Positions 26,043 to 34,955 of a stretch of DNA of 64,000 bases are shown piece after piece. The first letter of the stretch is position 1; each line of letters begins with the position of its first letter. A program made the position numbers and the translations under genes. The notes beneath the pieces are model-generated. The model was not told where the DNA came from and did not search any database. It was given only the letters and a program-made list of their open reading frames with translations. Source of the stretch: UBA7236 sp044227505 (GTDB lineage Bacteria; Bacteroidota; Bacteroidia; Chitinophagales; BACL12). Location of the stretch: positions 1-64,000 of the forward strand of contig JBGAWP010000013.1 in assembly GCA_044227505.1 (NCBI GenBank), in the 5' to 3' direction.

Positions 26043-27860
26043 ATGAACTTCTGGAACCGTTTAGGTTGGCTTGGAAAAACATTTATTCTTTGTATCATTT
26101 TTGTTCCGTTATTTATTTTCGGGAGAAAATATTTATATGAAAAGGGAATAATCGGAAAAGATACAACCGAATCCATCACATTGGATAAGGTAGATGAGGA
26201 TAAAAATAAAACACTTTCCACCATTCCCTCCAATTATAAAACTGTGGGCTTAAAAATGCTGCCTTTACCAAGCCGGGAACTTGCAAATAGTTCTGGTCGC
26301 CCTTCGTTTAAATATTTAGGTATGGCATGGAATGCTCAGGCTCCTATTGCATACGCAAATGGTGGTTCAAGAACTACCAAAGGAAGTCTGATGGATCAGG
26401 CAGGAATTAATTTTGAATTTGTACGCCAGGATAGTTACGATAAAATGAAGGAAGGATTATTGGATTTTGCCGCATCCTATAAAAATAATCCCAACACAAC
26501 AGAAGGAGCACAATTGGTTGCAATTATGGGTGATGGACTCGCAACCTTTGCACCGGATCTCAATAATAAATTAAAACAAATTGATCCTTCCTATGGATTA
26601 AAAGGATTTTATGTTCCGGGTTTTTCTTATGGGGAAGATAAATTTATCGGACCTTTTATGTGGCGCATTACTCCTGATAGTGCAAAGGGTGGTACTTGTG
26701 TAGTTTATCCAAAAGATGGCGATCACAATATTGCAATTAAATGGGCTTCTGATAATGGTATAGCTGTAAATCCGGATTTTACAACCTATGATCCAAATGC
26801 TTTAAATTTTACCAGTGCTGACGATTTTTTAGATGCTGCGCGTAAATTTCAAAATAAAAATTCTTACACTATCGAAAGAGATGAAGTAGTTAACGGTAAA
26901 AAAACCGGCCGCACCGTTAAAAAACAAATTGATGCGGTAGCAACATGGACTCCTGCCGATGTAGATATTTTCACAAAAATGAGTGATGATATTGTTACCT
27001 TATTATCAACACGTGAAAATTCACAGCAAATGCCTTGTTTAATGATCGGATTAAATAAACATCTGGAAGCAAACAGAGGTGCGGTGGAAAAAATGATCTA
27101 TGCTATTTCACAAGGCGGTGATCAGGTGAAATCGTTTGATGCAGCGCTTACAAAGGCATCAGAAATACAGGCTGATATCTACCAGGCTGAAAATGCGGAA
27201 TACTGGAAAAAATATTTTATTGGGGTGAGTTATAAAACACAACAAGGTCGTACTGTATTATTAGGCGGATCTCGTGCTGCAAATCTTGCAGATAATGCGG
27301 AAACTTTCGGATTATTGCCGGGTACTCCAAACAGATACGCAGATGTATATAATTTATTTGCCGGATTTATGTCGAAACTTTATCCGCAGGATCTACCTGA
27401 AGTGGTGGATGTAAATACATTAGTTGATCTTTCCTTTTTAAGATCTGTTTATGAGCAACACAAGAGCAATCTTACTTCACCGGATAAGGCAGATATCAGT
27501 GCTGGTGAGATAGTGGAAGAATTTGGAAGAAAAGATTATTCCATCGAATTTAATTCGGGAAGTTCTGAGTTTACCGCTACAGGTTTAAAAACTTTAGAAG
27601 ATCTGTATTTATCATTAAGTGTAAGTGATATGAAAATTCAGATAAGCGGTCATACCGACAGTGATGGTGAAGAGGGAAGTAATATGGAACTTTCGCAGCG
27701 AAGAGCCGATGCTGTTAAATATTGGCTGATACGAAAAAAAATTAATCCGGAACGTTTTACAAGTGTGATAGGATATGGCGAAGCTCAACCTAAAGCGGAT
27801 AATTCCACAGTTGCCGGAAAAGCTAAAAATCGCCGTGTTGAAATTGTAACAGGAAAATAA
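26043..27860 (+). CDS. Membrane-anchored ABC binding protein fused to an OmpA peptidoglycan-binding domain
   Basis: 605 residues. One N-terminal membrane helix (about 11-27, not a cleavable lipoprotein signal) is followed by a large domain (about 85-490) that reads like a substrate-binding protein of the nitrate/sulfonate/taurine (NrtA/SsuA) class: FKYLGMAWNAQAPIAYANGG, INFEFVRQDSYDKMKEGL, VAIMGDGLATF, GEDKFIGPFMWRITP. The C-terminal about 90 residues are an OmpA-like domain (SGHTDSDGEEGSNMELSQRR near 535, KAKNRRVEI near 595), which binds peptidoglycan. The binding domain is therefore tethered to both the inner membrane and the cell wall, unlike ordinary binding proteins. The partner permease and ATPase follow. 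Confidence 0.85.
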   Translation: MNFWNRLGWLGKTFILCIIFVPLFIFGRKYLYEKGIIGKDTTESITLDKVDEDKNKTLSTIPSNYKTVGLKMLPLPSRELANSSGRPSFKYLGMAWNAQAPIAYANGGSRTTKGSLMDQAGINFEFVRQDSYDKMKEGLLDFAASYKNNPNTTEGAQLVAIMGDGLATFAPDLNNKLKQIDPSYGLKGFYVPGFSYGEDKFIGPFMWRITPDSAKGGTCVVYPKDGDHNIAIKWASDNGIAVNPDFTTYDPNALNFTSADDFLDAARKFQNKNSYTIERDEVVNGKKTGRTVKKQIDAVATWTPADVDIFTKMSDDIVTLLSTRENSQQMPCLMIGLNKHLEANRGAVEKMIYAISQGGDQVKSFDAALTKASEIQADIYQAENAEYWKKYFIGVSYKTQQGRTVLLGGSRAANLADNAETFGLLPGTPNRYADVYNLFAGFMSKLYPQDLPEVVDVNTLVDLSFLRSVYEQHKSNLTSPDKADISAGEIVEEFGRKDYSIEFNSGSSEFTATGLKTLEDLYLSLSVSDMKIQISGHTDSDGEEGSNMELSQRRADAVKYWLIRKKINPERFTSVIGYGEAQPKADNSTVAGKAKNRRVEIVTGK

Positions 27861-27880
27861 GCTATTAATTATATAATTTT

Positions 27881-27903
27881 AAGGCAGGCATTTTGCCTGC
27901 CTT
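27881..27903 (+). terminator. Intrinsic terminator inside the ABC cluster
   Basis: AAGGCAGGC (27881-27889), loop ATTTT, GCCTGCCTT (27895-27903), then a run of T to 27910. A nine-pair GC-rich stem with a T tract is a textbook terminator. It lies between the binding-protein gene and the permease gene, so the two halves may be made in different amounts. Confidence 0.85.
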
Positions 27904-27929
27904 TTTTTTTGAAAACAATGTTTTAGAAC

Positions 27930-28724
27930 ATGAAAAAGATCAAAACACTTTTTACACCGTTCGCAAAACCTGACAGGTCAAGTATACTGGTCATGGTTGG
28001 AATTCAGTTGATACTGTTTATTACCTGGTGGTTCATTGCTGCTCCGGATATTATTCCGAATCCGATTGAAATTTTAAATGCGTTTGGCCAGCTGACAAGT
28101 GAACGCGATCTGTTGGGTGAATTATTTACTTCAGCATGGTTGTGCGTAAAAGCAATGTTTATTGCAACAGCAATAGGATTGGTTTTGTCGTACAGCGTTG
28201 TGATTCCATTCTTTCGCCCTTTTGTAATTTATATTGTTTCACAAGCGCGGTTTTTAACTTTGGTGGGATTTGGATTTATTATTTTATTATATACGCATAC
28301 CGCAGAAGAATATAAAACTGCATTGTTGATTTTTGGAATATTGCCCTACTTTGTTACCGGAATGGCAAGTGAAGTGGATTCCATGGAATGGCAAAAATAT
28401 AGTTATGCCCGTACGCTTCGCATGAGTAACTGGCAGGCTTTATATCATGTGGTAATAAGAGGAATGTTGCACAGGGCGTTGGAAATATTAAGACAAAATT
28501 TTGCCATTGCATGGATGATGATAACAATGGTGGAAAGCGCAAACAGAGAAAATGGCGGAATAGGTGCATTGCTTGTTGATCAGAATAGATTTGCCGGTAA
28601 TTTTAATGGCGTGTTCGCTATTCAATTTGCAATTTTATTAATGGGTATTCTTATTCACGTATTAATTGGGATCATAAGCAGAAAATTATTTCCCTATGCT
28701 TATATGAAATTGAATAAAAAATAA
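27930..28724 (+). CDS. ABC transporter permease, nitrate/sulfonate/taurine type
   Basis: 264 residues with about six membrane helices. It resembles SsuC/TauC permeases: N-terminal WWFIAAPDIIPNPIEILNAF, and the coupling loop YARTLRMSNWQALYHVVIRG (about 155-174), where the usual small-residue plus Gly pair is altered to RM, followed by ENGGIGALLVDQN in place of the usual GLGYLI. It forms the membrane channel with the ATPase 9 bases downstream. The substrate is unknown. It lies after a strong terminator, so it may have a separate or read-through transcript. Confidence 0.87.
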   Translation: MKKIKTLFTPFAKPDRSSILVMVGIQLILFITWWFIAAPDIIPNPIEILNAFGQLTSERDLLGELFTSAWLCVKAMFIATAIGLVLSYSVVIPFFRPFVIYIVSQARFLTLVGFGFIILLYTHTAEEYKTALLIFGILPYFVTGMASEVDSMEWQKYSYARTLRMSNWQALYHVVIRGMLHRALEILRQNFAIAWMMITMVESANRENGGIGALLVDQNRFAGNFNGVFAIQFAILLMGILIHVLIGIISRKLFPYAYMKLNKK

Positions 28725-28733
28725 TACTGCAAT

Positions 28734-29612
28734 ATGTTTGAAAACAGAGTGATACAAAAAACGATACTTCGCATAAAAGGTGTTTCCAAATCTTTTGGGT
28801 TGAATACAGTATTAAAAAATATTAATGGCGAAATTTATGATGTTCGCAGGCCAGGTCAGATCCAAGGGCAAATATGTTCCATTTTGGGGCCTTCCGGTAT
28901 TGGCAAAACAACTTTATTTGAAATTATTTCCGGTGTTATCAAACCGGATTCCGGTGAAGTGCTTGTGGCAAATGAAAAACTGATCGAAACAGAACCTGAT
29001 TCCGAAAAATATTTAATGCCAAATAAGGCAGGAACCATTGGAGTAGTATATCAAAATTATCCTTTATTCGAACACTTAAGTGTTTACGATAATTTGCATA
29101 TTGGAGCAAAACAAGGAGGTATTAAAGGAAAAGAAGCGGATACCAAAATTCTGAATTATCTGGATAAATTCAACCTGCGCGAACATGCAAGAAAATATCC
29201 CGTGCAATTATCAGGAGGGCAGCGACAACGTGTAGCTATTGCACAACAATTATTGTGCAGTACCAATATCCTTTTAATGGATGAACCCTTTTCCGGCCTT
29301 GATCCAAAAGCAAAAGCGGAAGTGTGCAACAGTATAATTGAACTTGCAGCGTCTGATGAATATATTACTATCATTGTTGTAACGCATGATATTATTTCTG
29401 CAGCAGCTATTTCAGATGCAATTTGGCTAATGGGCAAAAATCGCGATAACAAAGGTGAACTCACCGGTGGAGCAAGCATACAAAATTTTTATAACCTTGT
29501 TGAACTCGGCCTCGCATGGCGCCCCGATATCCGGAAAGATAAAGCCTTTCATGAATTTGTGGAGTCAATGGAAAATCTTTTCCCGTTACTGGCAGGGGAT
29601 AAGATTAAATAA
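28734..29612 (+). CDS. ABC transporter ATP-binding protein of the envelope cluster
   Basis: 292 residues. Walker A LGPSGIGKTT (about 51-60), Q-loop VVYQNYPLF, signature LSGGQRQRVA near 159, Walker B ILLMDEPFSGLDP near 180, and the H-switch VVTHDI. All catalytic parts are intact. Compared with SsuB/TauB it has an insertion near the start (YDVRRPGQIQGQI) and a C-terminal extension of about 50 residues (ASIQNFYNLVELGLAW to the end), possibly for contact with the coiled-coil partners. It is the last gene of the cluster. Confidence 0.9.
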   Translation: MFENRVIQKTILRIKGVSKSFGLNTVLKNINGEIYDVRRPGQIQGQICSILGPSGIGKTTLFEIISGVIKPDSGEVLVANEKLIETEPDSEKYLMPNKAGTIGVVYQNYPLFEHLSVYDNLHIGAKQGGIKGKEADTKILNYLDKFNLREHARKYPVQLSGGQRQRVAIAQQLLCSTNILLMDEPFSGLDPKAKAEVCNSIIELAASDEYITIIVVTHDIISAAAISDAIWLMGKNRDNKGELTGGASIQNFYNLVELGLAWRPDIRKDKAFHEFVESMENLFPLLAGDKIK

Positions 29613-29923
29613 TTATTATAGATCAATCATTTTAATTTCAAGTTTTAATATTAATAGGACTTTACCCGTGTATAATTTTTACACGGATAAATAATTGAAA
29701 TTAATTTGTAAATTCGGATCAAATAATTATTTTTATAGAGTTAAATATATCAGTGATATAATTTGAAGACTAACTGATAAAAAAGTGAATTTATATTAAT
29801 AGCCGGAATCGAAAAAATTAGATTTAATTATTGCGAAATGTGCATTGTGTTAAATTCAAATTATTATTAATTGGATATCTCTCTCCAAACCGGTTTAACG
29901 GAGTCGGATATGGGCCTCAGCAG

Positions 29924-30123
29924 GCAGCTTTAATGTCACTTATGCGCCGCCACAGCACAGCAATAGCACCAATGATTGTATGATTTGAGCGAAAATAAGC
30001 GCCACCATTTTGAAAAGAACTAACTTAATACAAACTGAAATATACCATTGGAACCAGAAATTATAACTTAGTTGTGGCGCCTTTTTCGCTCCGGGTGGCA
30101 AGCAATAGTGACATTTAAGCTGC
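29924..30123. repeat. Foldback (MITE-like) element of about 200 bases
   Basis: The outer arms 29924-29953 and 30094-30123 are inverted copies (19 of the first 22 positions identical, starting GCAGCTT). Inner arms 29987-30005 and 30074-30091 are also inverted copies (GAGCGAAAA...GCGCCAC). The nested arms would fold into one long imperfect hairpin. No transposase is inside, which fits a nonautonomous element; no clear target-site duplication was seen. Confidence 0.6.
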
Positions 30124-30146
30124 ATGGTGAAGCCCTTGTTTTTTGG

Positions 30147-30176
30147 TGCTACCTTTTTAACAAGAAAAAGGTAGCA
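30147..30176. terminator. Strong bidirectional hairpin
   Basis: TGCTACCTTTTT (30147-30158), loop AACAAG, AAAAAGGTAGCA (30165-30176): a perfect 12-pair stem carrying its own T and A runs. It looks like the TGCTACCTTTTT-type hairpins I know from other Bacteroidota spacers; it may terminate transcription on either strand. Confidence 0.6.
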
Positions 30177-30460
30177 AATTTGATCTATTCGTGAATAACT
30201 AATCGAAGCGAGATTTTGAGATTAAATATAAAACCGAATTTTTATTGATAATATAATTGTCATAAATTGATAGTAATTTCTCTGAAAATGAAAACATCCC
30301 GATAAAATTCCTTATAAAATAAAAATTGGTAATACTCAATGAAATAATAAGCTGGAAAACAAATTGTAATTCTTCTTATCCGCTTTCGATGTTATTAAGG
30401 CTTTCCTAGGCTTATAAATTCTTTAAAACAATCGCTTATGTAACCAAATAATCCCACCAT

Positions 30461-31159
30461 ATGTTTCCCTTAAAAATGTTTAACGAGGTATGCGACGTTA
30501 TCTATCCCAACCTTTGTCTTGCCTGTAGTGCACCCCTCAACAAAAATGAAAAGATCATTTGTATCAAATGTCAGATCAGTTTGCCCAAAACCGATCATGC
30601 GGAATACGCTGATAACCCGATTGCAAAAAAGTTTTGGGGAAAGGTGCCCATTGAAAGAGCTATGGCACTTTATCATTTTCACAAATCAGGGCGCATTCAG
30701 CATTTAATGCATGCATTAAAATACAAAGGAAGAAAAGATGTTGGTTTGCGTTTGGGTAATTTATTGGGATATCAAATAAAACAATTTCATTTATTTCCCG
30801 ATATTGATTTTATTACAGCCGTGCCTCTTCATAAGGAAAAAGAAAAAAAACGCGGCTACAATCAAAGTGCAGTTATTGGTGAAGGGTTGAGTGAGGTGTT
30901 GGCAATTCCATTTAATGCAAACATTTTGCAGCGAAATATTTATACCGATACACAAACTAAAAAATCGCGATTGGAACGATGGGAAAATGTAAAGTCAATT
31001 TTCGAACCCGGTGATATCGAACTTATTCGCAACAAACATATTTTAATTGTTGATGATGTAATTACAACAGGATCAACATTAGAATCTTGCGCTGTTTCAC
31101 TCACGAATATCGAGGGGGTTAAGGTGAGTATTGCAGCTATTGCACATGCTGAAATGTAG
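30461..31159 (+). CDS. comF: ComF family phosphoribosyltransferase-like protein
   Basis: 232 residues. An N-terminal zinc ribbon with four cysteines (CLACSAP then CIKC) is followed by the type I phosphoribosyltransferase fold, with PRPP-binding motif HILIVDDVITTGSTLESC near residues 190-210 and VPLHKEKEKKRGYNQS. ComF proteins support DNA uptake in competent bacteria; the exact activity in Bacteroidota is unknown. No other competence gene is near. The start is the ATG at 30461; an internal Met five codons later is also possible. Confidence 0.92.
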   Translation: MFPLKMFNEVCDVIYPNLCLACSAPLNKNEKIICIKCQISLPKTDHAEYADNPIAKKFWGKVPIERAMALYHFHKSGRIQHLMHALKYKGRKDVGLRLGNLLGYQIKQFHLFPDIDFITAVPLHKEKEKKRGYNQSAVIGEGLSEVLAIPFNANILQRNIYTDTQTKKSRLERWENVKSIFEPGDIELIRNKHILIVDDVITTGSTLESCAVSLTNIEGVKVSIAAIAHAEM

Positions 31160-31175
31160 CTGACATTTTAGAGTG

Positions 31176-31571
31176 TCATTCCACACCGCTGTATCCAAAA
31201 AAGCCGAGGTATCCTACCAATAATCCTCCAAAAAATGTAAAAAGTATAGCGATGGCCAATCCCATAGCAAAAAATACAGGGCCTATATATTTTATCTGAG
31301 TATCAAAATTATTTGCCTTGCGAAGCAGGTACTCTGCTATCCAGCTGCTTGTATAAATTATATTGGCTGCGATACCATAGGTAAAAGCAATGATACACAG
31401 TTTAATTATATCCATTTCAAAACCGGCTATCCAACAAATAAGAATGCTCGTTAGTCCTGAAACTCCGATCATAATATTAAATGCCAGACGGCGTTCGCCC
31501 CACCAATAAATAATTTCTTTAAAAGTGGTTGGTTGTTTTTCCTGTAGAAATAGTTTGTAAAAAAATTGCAT
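31176..31571 (-). CDS. Small membrane protein of unknown function
   Basis: 131 residues with three or four hydrophobic segments (about 31-50, 55-75, 92-125). No motif I recognise. It is convergent with comF (16 bases between stops) and follows the acyl-CoA synthetase gene on the same strand after 52 bases. It is predicted to be in the inner membrane. Confidence 0.6.
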   Translation of the reverse strand: MQFFYKLFLQEKQPTTFKEIIYWWGERRLAFNIMIGVSGLTSILICWIAGFEMDIIKLCIIAFTYGIAANIIYTSSWIAEYLLRKANNFDTQIKYIGPVFFAMGLAIAILFTFFGGLLVGYLGFFGYSGVE

Positions 31572-31623
31572 ACATATAAATTTAAAGGTGAATTTAAACT
31601 TTTGTATTTTAATATCGGTAATA

Positions 31624-33279
31624 TTATTGCCAGATCACATCAGGTTTTACATCAAACCATTTTTCATATTCTGTTTGAAATAATTTTTCAACTTCATTGC
31701 GTTTAATTTTCATGGAAGGAGTTAACAAGTCGTTTAAAATGGTCCATTCATTTTGAATTACCACTACCTTTTCAATTTTTTCAAATGAATCTAAGGTATT
31801 GTTTATTTCATTTTTAGAATCCAATAAACTTTTTTCCACTTCCTCCTTCGTTTTCTTTTTTCCAAGCTCAGAAAGTGTTACCAACACAATTGGCTGGGGT
31901 AAAGCATATCCAACAACAAGAGCCTGGCCAATATCAGTATTTGAAGAAAATTTCATTTCAATTGGCATTGGAGCCACATATTTGCCCTTGCTTGTTTTAA
32001 ATAATTCTTTTACTCTTCCTGTTATTGTTAAAAATCCATCACTGTCTATTGAACCCTTATCCCCTGTTTTAAAATATCCGTCTTCAGTAAATGCTTCTTT
32101 CGACAAAACTTCTTCCTTATAATAACCCAACATTAAACCTGCATGTTTAATTAATATTTCACCTTGCTCACTAAGTTTAATATCAACATAGGGAAATCGC
32201 AATCCAACGCTTCCTATTCTGTTTTTATCTTTCAAATTCGTGTGACTGTAACAACAATCTTCCGTCATTGCATATGCCTGCTGAATTTTTATATCTAATT
32301 TCCAGAACCAATTAATAAGATCAACAGGAATAGGTGCAGCTCCGGAAAAACACTGTTCTGCTTTTGAAAGACCAAGAGCGGCTTTTATTTTCTTTTTTAC
32401 AATATTTTTTAATACAGGAATTTTCAGATAGAGGTCCAGTTTTTTCTGTGGCATTTTTTCCAGAATTTTCTCCTGAAATTTTGACCATATCCTGGGAACT
32501 GCTAAAAACAGGGTAGGAGATGTTTCCTGTAAATTTTTAGGAAAGGTTTCCAGACTTTCAGCAAAAGATACTTGCCCTCCTGTATATAAACTGCCGATCT
32601 CAATTAATAATCGCTCTGCAATATGACACATCGGCAAATAGGAAAAGAAAGAAGCGGTATTATCTACACCCAAAGTTGGAAATGCATTTTCAGCGGCAAA
32701 GGCAAAATTGTAAAACGAATGCATTACCCCTTTTGGAACTCCGGTGGTTCCGCTCGTGTACATAATAGAACATAGGTTTTCTATTGGAAATGTAGGGTTG
32801 TTTGAAATTGGTTCTTGTGAAGCAATAATATCATCCCAATTTTTGAATTCTGTAATACCATAAAAGGGATAGGCAATACAGGGTAAATTTTCAGGGACAC
32901 CGGGCTTTAAATAAGCCCAGTCGTCTAATTTTCCTACAAACAACAATTTGCTTTCACTGTGCAAAAGGATCTGTTTAACGGTTCCGGGCGACATATTGGG
33001 ATACATCGGCACGGAAACATATCCGGCCATCCATATCGCATAGTCGCTTAGCATCCAGTGGACGCAATTTTTGGAAAGTATAGCAATGCGGGTTCCCGGT
33101 TCAAAATTCAGCGATTTTAAGTATGCTGCCATCCGCCGTATCTGATCGCCGCATTGAGCCCAGGTGTAGTTGTGCCATACGCCATCAATGGGCTGCCGAA
33201 GGTATAATTTTTCAGGTTGTAACTTTTCCCATTTATAAAATGTTTCTAACGGGGCATTAATCTTCATGTCTGGTTTCAT
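31624..33279 (-). CDS. Long-chain acyl-CoA synthetase (AMP-forming)
   Basis: About 551 residues from the ATG at 33277-33279; the open frame extends 30 codons further but that part would lie over the divergent promoter region of thiL. Adenylate-forming family motifs: P-loop IMYTSGTTGVPKGVMHS, YAMTEDC, YFKTGDKGSIDSDGFL and GRVKELFKTSKGKYVAP. It activates fatty acids with ATP and CoA for degradation or lipid synthesis. It belongs to the FadD/LC-FACS group, somewhat shorter than many (about 590-600). It is divergent from thiL. Confidence 0.9.
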   Translation of the reverse strand: MKPDMKINAPLETFYKWEKLQPEKLYLRQPIDGVWHNYTWAQCGDQIRRMAAYLKSLNFEPGTRIAILSKNCVHWMLSDYAIWMAGYVSVPMYPNMSPGTVKQILLHSESKLLFVGKLDDWAYLKPGVPENLPCIAYPFYGITEFKNWDDIIASQEPISNNPTFPIENLCSIMYTSGTTGVPKGVMHSFYNFAFAAENAFPTLGVDNTASFFSYLPMCHIAERLLIEIGSLYTGGQVSFAESLETFPKNLQETSPTLFLAVPRIWSKFQEKILEKMPQKKLDLYLKIPVLKNIVKKKIKAALGLSKAEQCFSGAAPIPVDLINWFWKLDIKIQQAYAMTEDCCYSHTNLKDKNRIGSVGLRFPYVDIKLSEQGEILIKHAGLMLGYYKEEVLSKEAFTEDGYFKTGDKGSIDSDGFLTITGRVKELFKTSKGKYVAPMPIEMKFSSNTDIGQALVVGYALPQPIVLVTLSELGKKKTKEEVEKSLLDSKNEINNTLDSFEKIEKVVVIQNEWTILNDLLTPSMKIKRNEVEKLFQTEYEKWFDVKPDVIWQ

Positions 33280-33407
33280 ACTTCGTCGTTTGCTTGAGCT
33301 GTGGTGCCAAACCGGCCTCAAAACACTAAGATAATACGAAGTATAACATTTTGTTAAATCTTTATGCAATTTTACAGTTTAAATCGATAGAAACAGACCT
33401 TTTTATT

Positions 33408-34445
33408 ATGGACGAACAAAACGACAGAACCGAAATATCCTCCCTGGGAGAATTTAAGCTGATTGACCAACTGACCAAAAATTTTGAAATAAATAATATT
33501 TCAACGGTTAAAGGAATTGGCGATGATGCGGCAATAATCGACAATGCAGGAAAATTAACCGTGGTTACTACCGATATGTTGGTGGAAGGAGTACATTTTG
33601 ATATGATGTACACACCACTTTTACATCTCGGATATAAATGTATAGCAGTAAATGTGAGTGATATTTATGCAATGAACGCAACACCAAATCAGGTTACAGT
33701 ATCACTTGCAATTTCCAACAGATTTTCTGTGGAGGCGTTGGAAGAATTATACGAAGGAATTTTTCACGCCTGCGAATATTATGGAGTTGATCTTGTTGGT
33801 GGAGATACAACAACGAGTATTAAAGGATTAATTATTTCCGTTACGGCAATTGGTGATGCCAATGAGGGAGAAATTGTATATAGAAGTGGTGCAAAAGAAG
33901 AAGATCTTATTTGCGTAAGTGGCGATCTCGGTGCTGCGTATTTAGGATTACAAATGTTGGAAAGAGAAAAAAAAATATATCTCGAAAATCCGAATATCCA
34001 ACCCGACCTGGAAAATAAAAAACACCTTATCGGAAAATTTTTAAAACCCGAAGCGCGAAAAGATATTATTCAATTTTTTAAAGATAATGATATCCTGCCA
34101 ACTGCGATGATAGATGTATCGGATGGTTTATCCTCTGAAATATTGCATATCTGCGATAAAAGCGATTGCGGCGCAATTATTTATGAAAATCAGATTCCAA
34201 TGTCGGATGAGTCGATAGAACAAGCATCAAAATTTAATCTCGATCCAACAATTTGTGCATTAAATGGGGGAGAGGATTATGAATTATTATTTACCATAAA
34301 TCCAAATGACGCCGAAAAAATTGCTCAAAATAATAATATCTCCATCATTGGAAAAATTGTCCCAAAACAAAATGGAACTTTTATTAAAACGAAGAATGAT
34401 AATTTGTTTAAGCTGAAAGCGCAGGGATGGGATTCTTTTAAATGA
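33408..34445 (+). CDS. thiL: Thiamine-monophosphate kinase
   Basis: 345 residues from the ATG at 33408 (MDEQNDRTEISSLGEFKLID); upstream codons in the frame are not credible. ThiL phosphorylates thiamine monophosphate to the diphosphate cofactor. Motifs seen: GIGDDAAII, VTTDMLVEGVHFD, AVNVSDIYAM, VGGDTTTS, IDVSDGLSSEI and ALNGGEDYELLFTI, all conserved metal/ATP-binding stretches. Other thiamine genes are not adjacent. Its stop codon TGA is itself part of a GAGTAAT heptamer array. Confidence 0.95.
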   Translation: MDEQNDRTEISSLGEFKLIDQLTKNFEINNISTVKGIGDDAAIIDNAGKLTVVTTDMLVEGVHFDMMYTPLLHLGYKCIAVNVSDIYAMNATPNQVTVSLAISNRFSVEALEELYEGIFHACEYYGVDLVGGDTTTSIKGLIISVTAIGDANEGEIVYRSGAKEEDLICVSGDLGAAYLGLQMLEREKKIYLENPNIQPDLENKKHLIGKFLKPEARKDIIQFFKDNDILPTAMIDVSDGLSSEILHICDKSDCGAIIYENQIPMSDESIEQASKFNLDPTICALNGGEDYELLFTINPNDAEKIAQNNNISIIGKIVPKQNGTFIKTKNDNLFKLKAQGWDSFK

Positions 34446-34955
34446 GTAATGAGTAATGCCCGCCCGGATGACCCGGTCGGACGGGAGTAATGAGTGCGTC
34501 CCATTTAACATTTACGAAATGCCAATAATAGAAGGATCGTTTATAAATCCAAAGTAGACCGGATTAACGCCACACAATTGTCAAGAGTCAATAGTCAGGA
34601 GTAAATACATCCGGCTATCAAGAATCAATCTCACCACTCACCAATTGTCAAGCTTCAATAGTCAGGAGTAAATACATCCGGCTCACGAGAATCAAACTCA
34701 CCACTCACCACTCACCACTCACCACTCACCATTTGTCAGGAGTCATTAGTCAGGAGTAAAAGCATCCGGCTCACGAAAATCAAACTCACTTACTCACTAT
34801 TCACTACTCACATTTGTCAAGAGTCATTAGTCAGGAGTAAATACATTCGGCTATCGAGAATCAATCTCACCACTCACCATTCACCACTCACCAAGTGAAT
34901 AATGAGTGGTGAGTAGTGAGTAAAATCCTGCTCATATTAAAACTCATCACTCATC
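34443..34955. repeat. Repeat field: heptamers and a four-unit tandem array
   Basis: It opens with GAGTAAT units from the thiL stop and a GC-rich imperfect hairpin at about 34460-34486. Four diverged units then start at 34576, 34643, 34731 and 34812, each reading ATTGTCAAGAGTCA..AGTCAGGAG..CATCCGGCT..GAATCAA and ending in CTCACCA-type heptamers. At 34696-34730 the heptamer ACTCACC is repeated five times without error. The field ends with GAGTGGT/GAGTAGT units near 34905-34920. No gene is present. Confidence 0.85.

Larger units (their letters stand above)
29613..30460. other. 848-base noncoding stretch
   Basis: No supportable gene. It holds a short hairpin (CCGTGTA at 29666-29672 with TACACGG at 29680-29686) just after the ABC cluster, a foldback element at 29924-30123, and a strong hairpin at 30147-30176. 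The rest is AT-rich with nothing I can name. A 61-codon minus-strand frame inside the foldback element is not a credible gene. Confidence 0.7.

Noticed and set aside
24333..29612. Prophage or mobile-island origin for the ABC cluster
   Set aside because: No integrase, tRNA, direct-repeat boundaries or phage structural genes are visible, and base use looks like the neighbours.
29940..30125. 61-codon minus-strand frame
   Set aside because: It lies entirely in the foldback element and shows no protein-like pattern beyond chance.
34576..34895. Possible CRISPR array
   Set aside because: Units are diverged, spacing is irregular (67, 88, 81 bases), and the stretches between cores are heptamer repeats rather than unique spacers; no cas genes are nearby.
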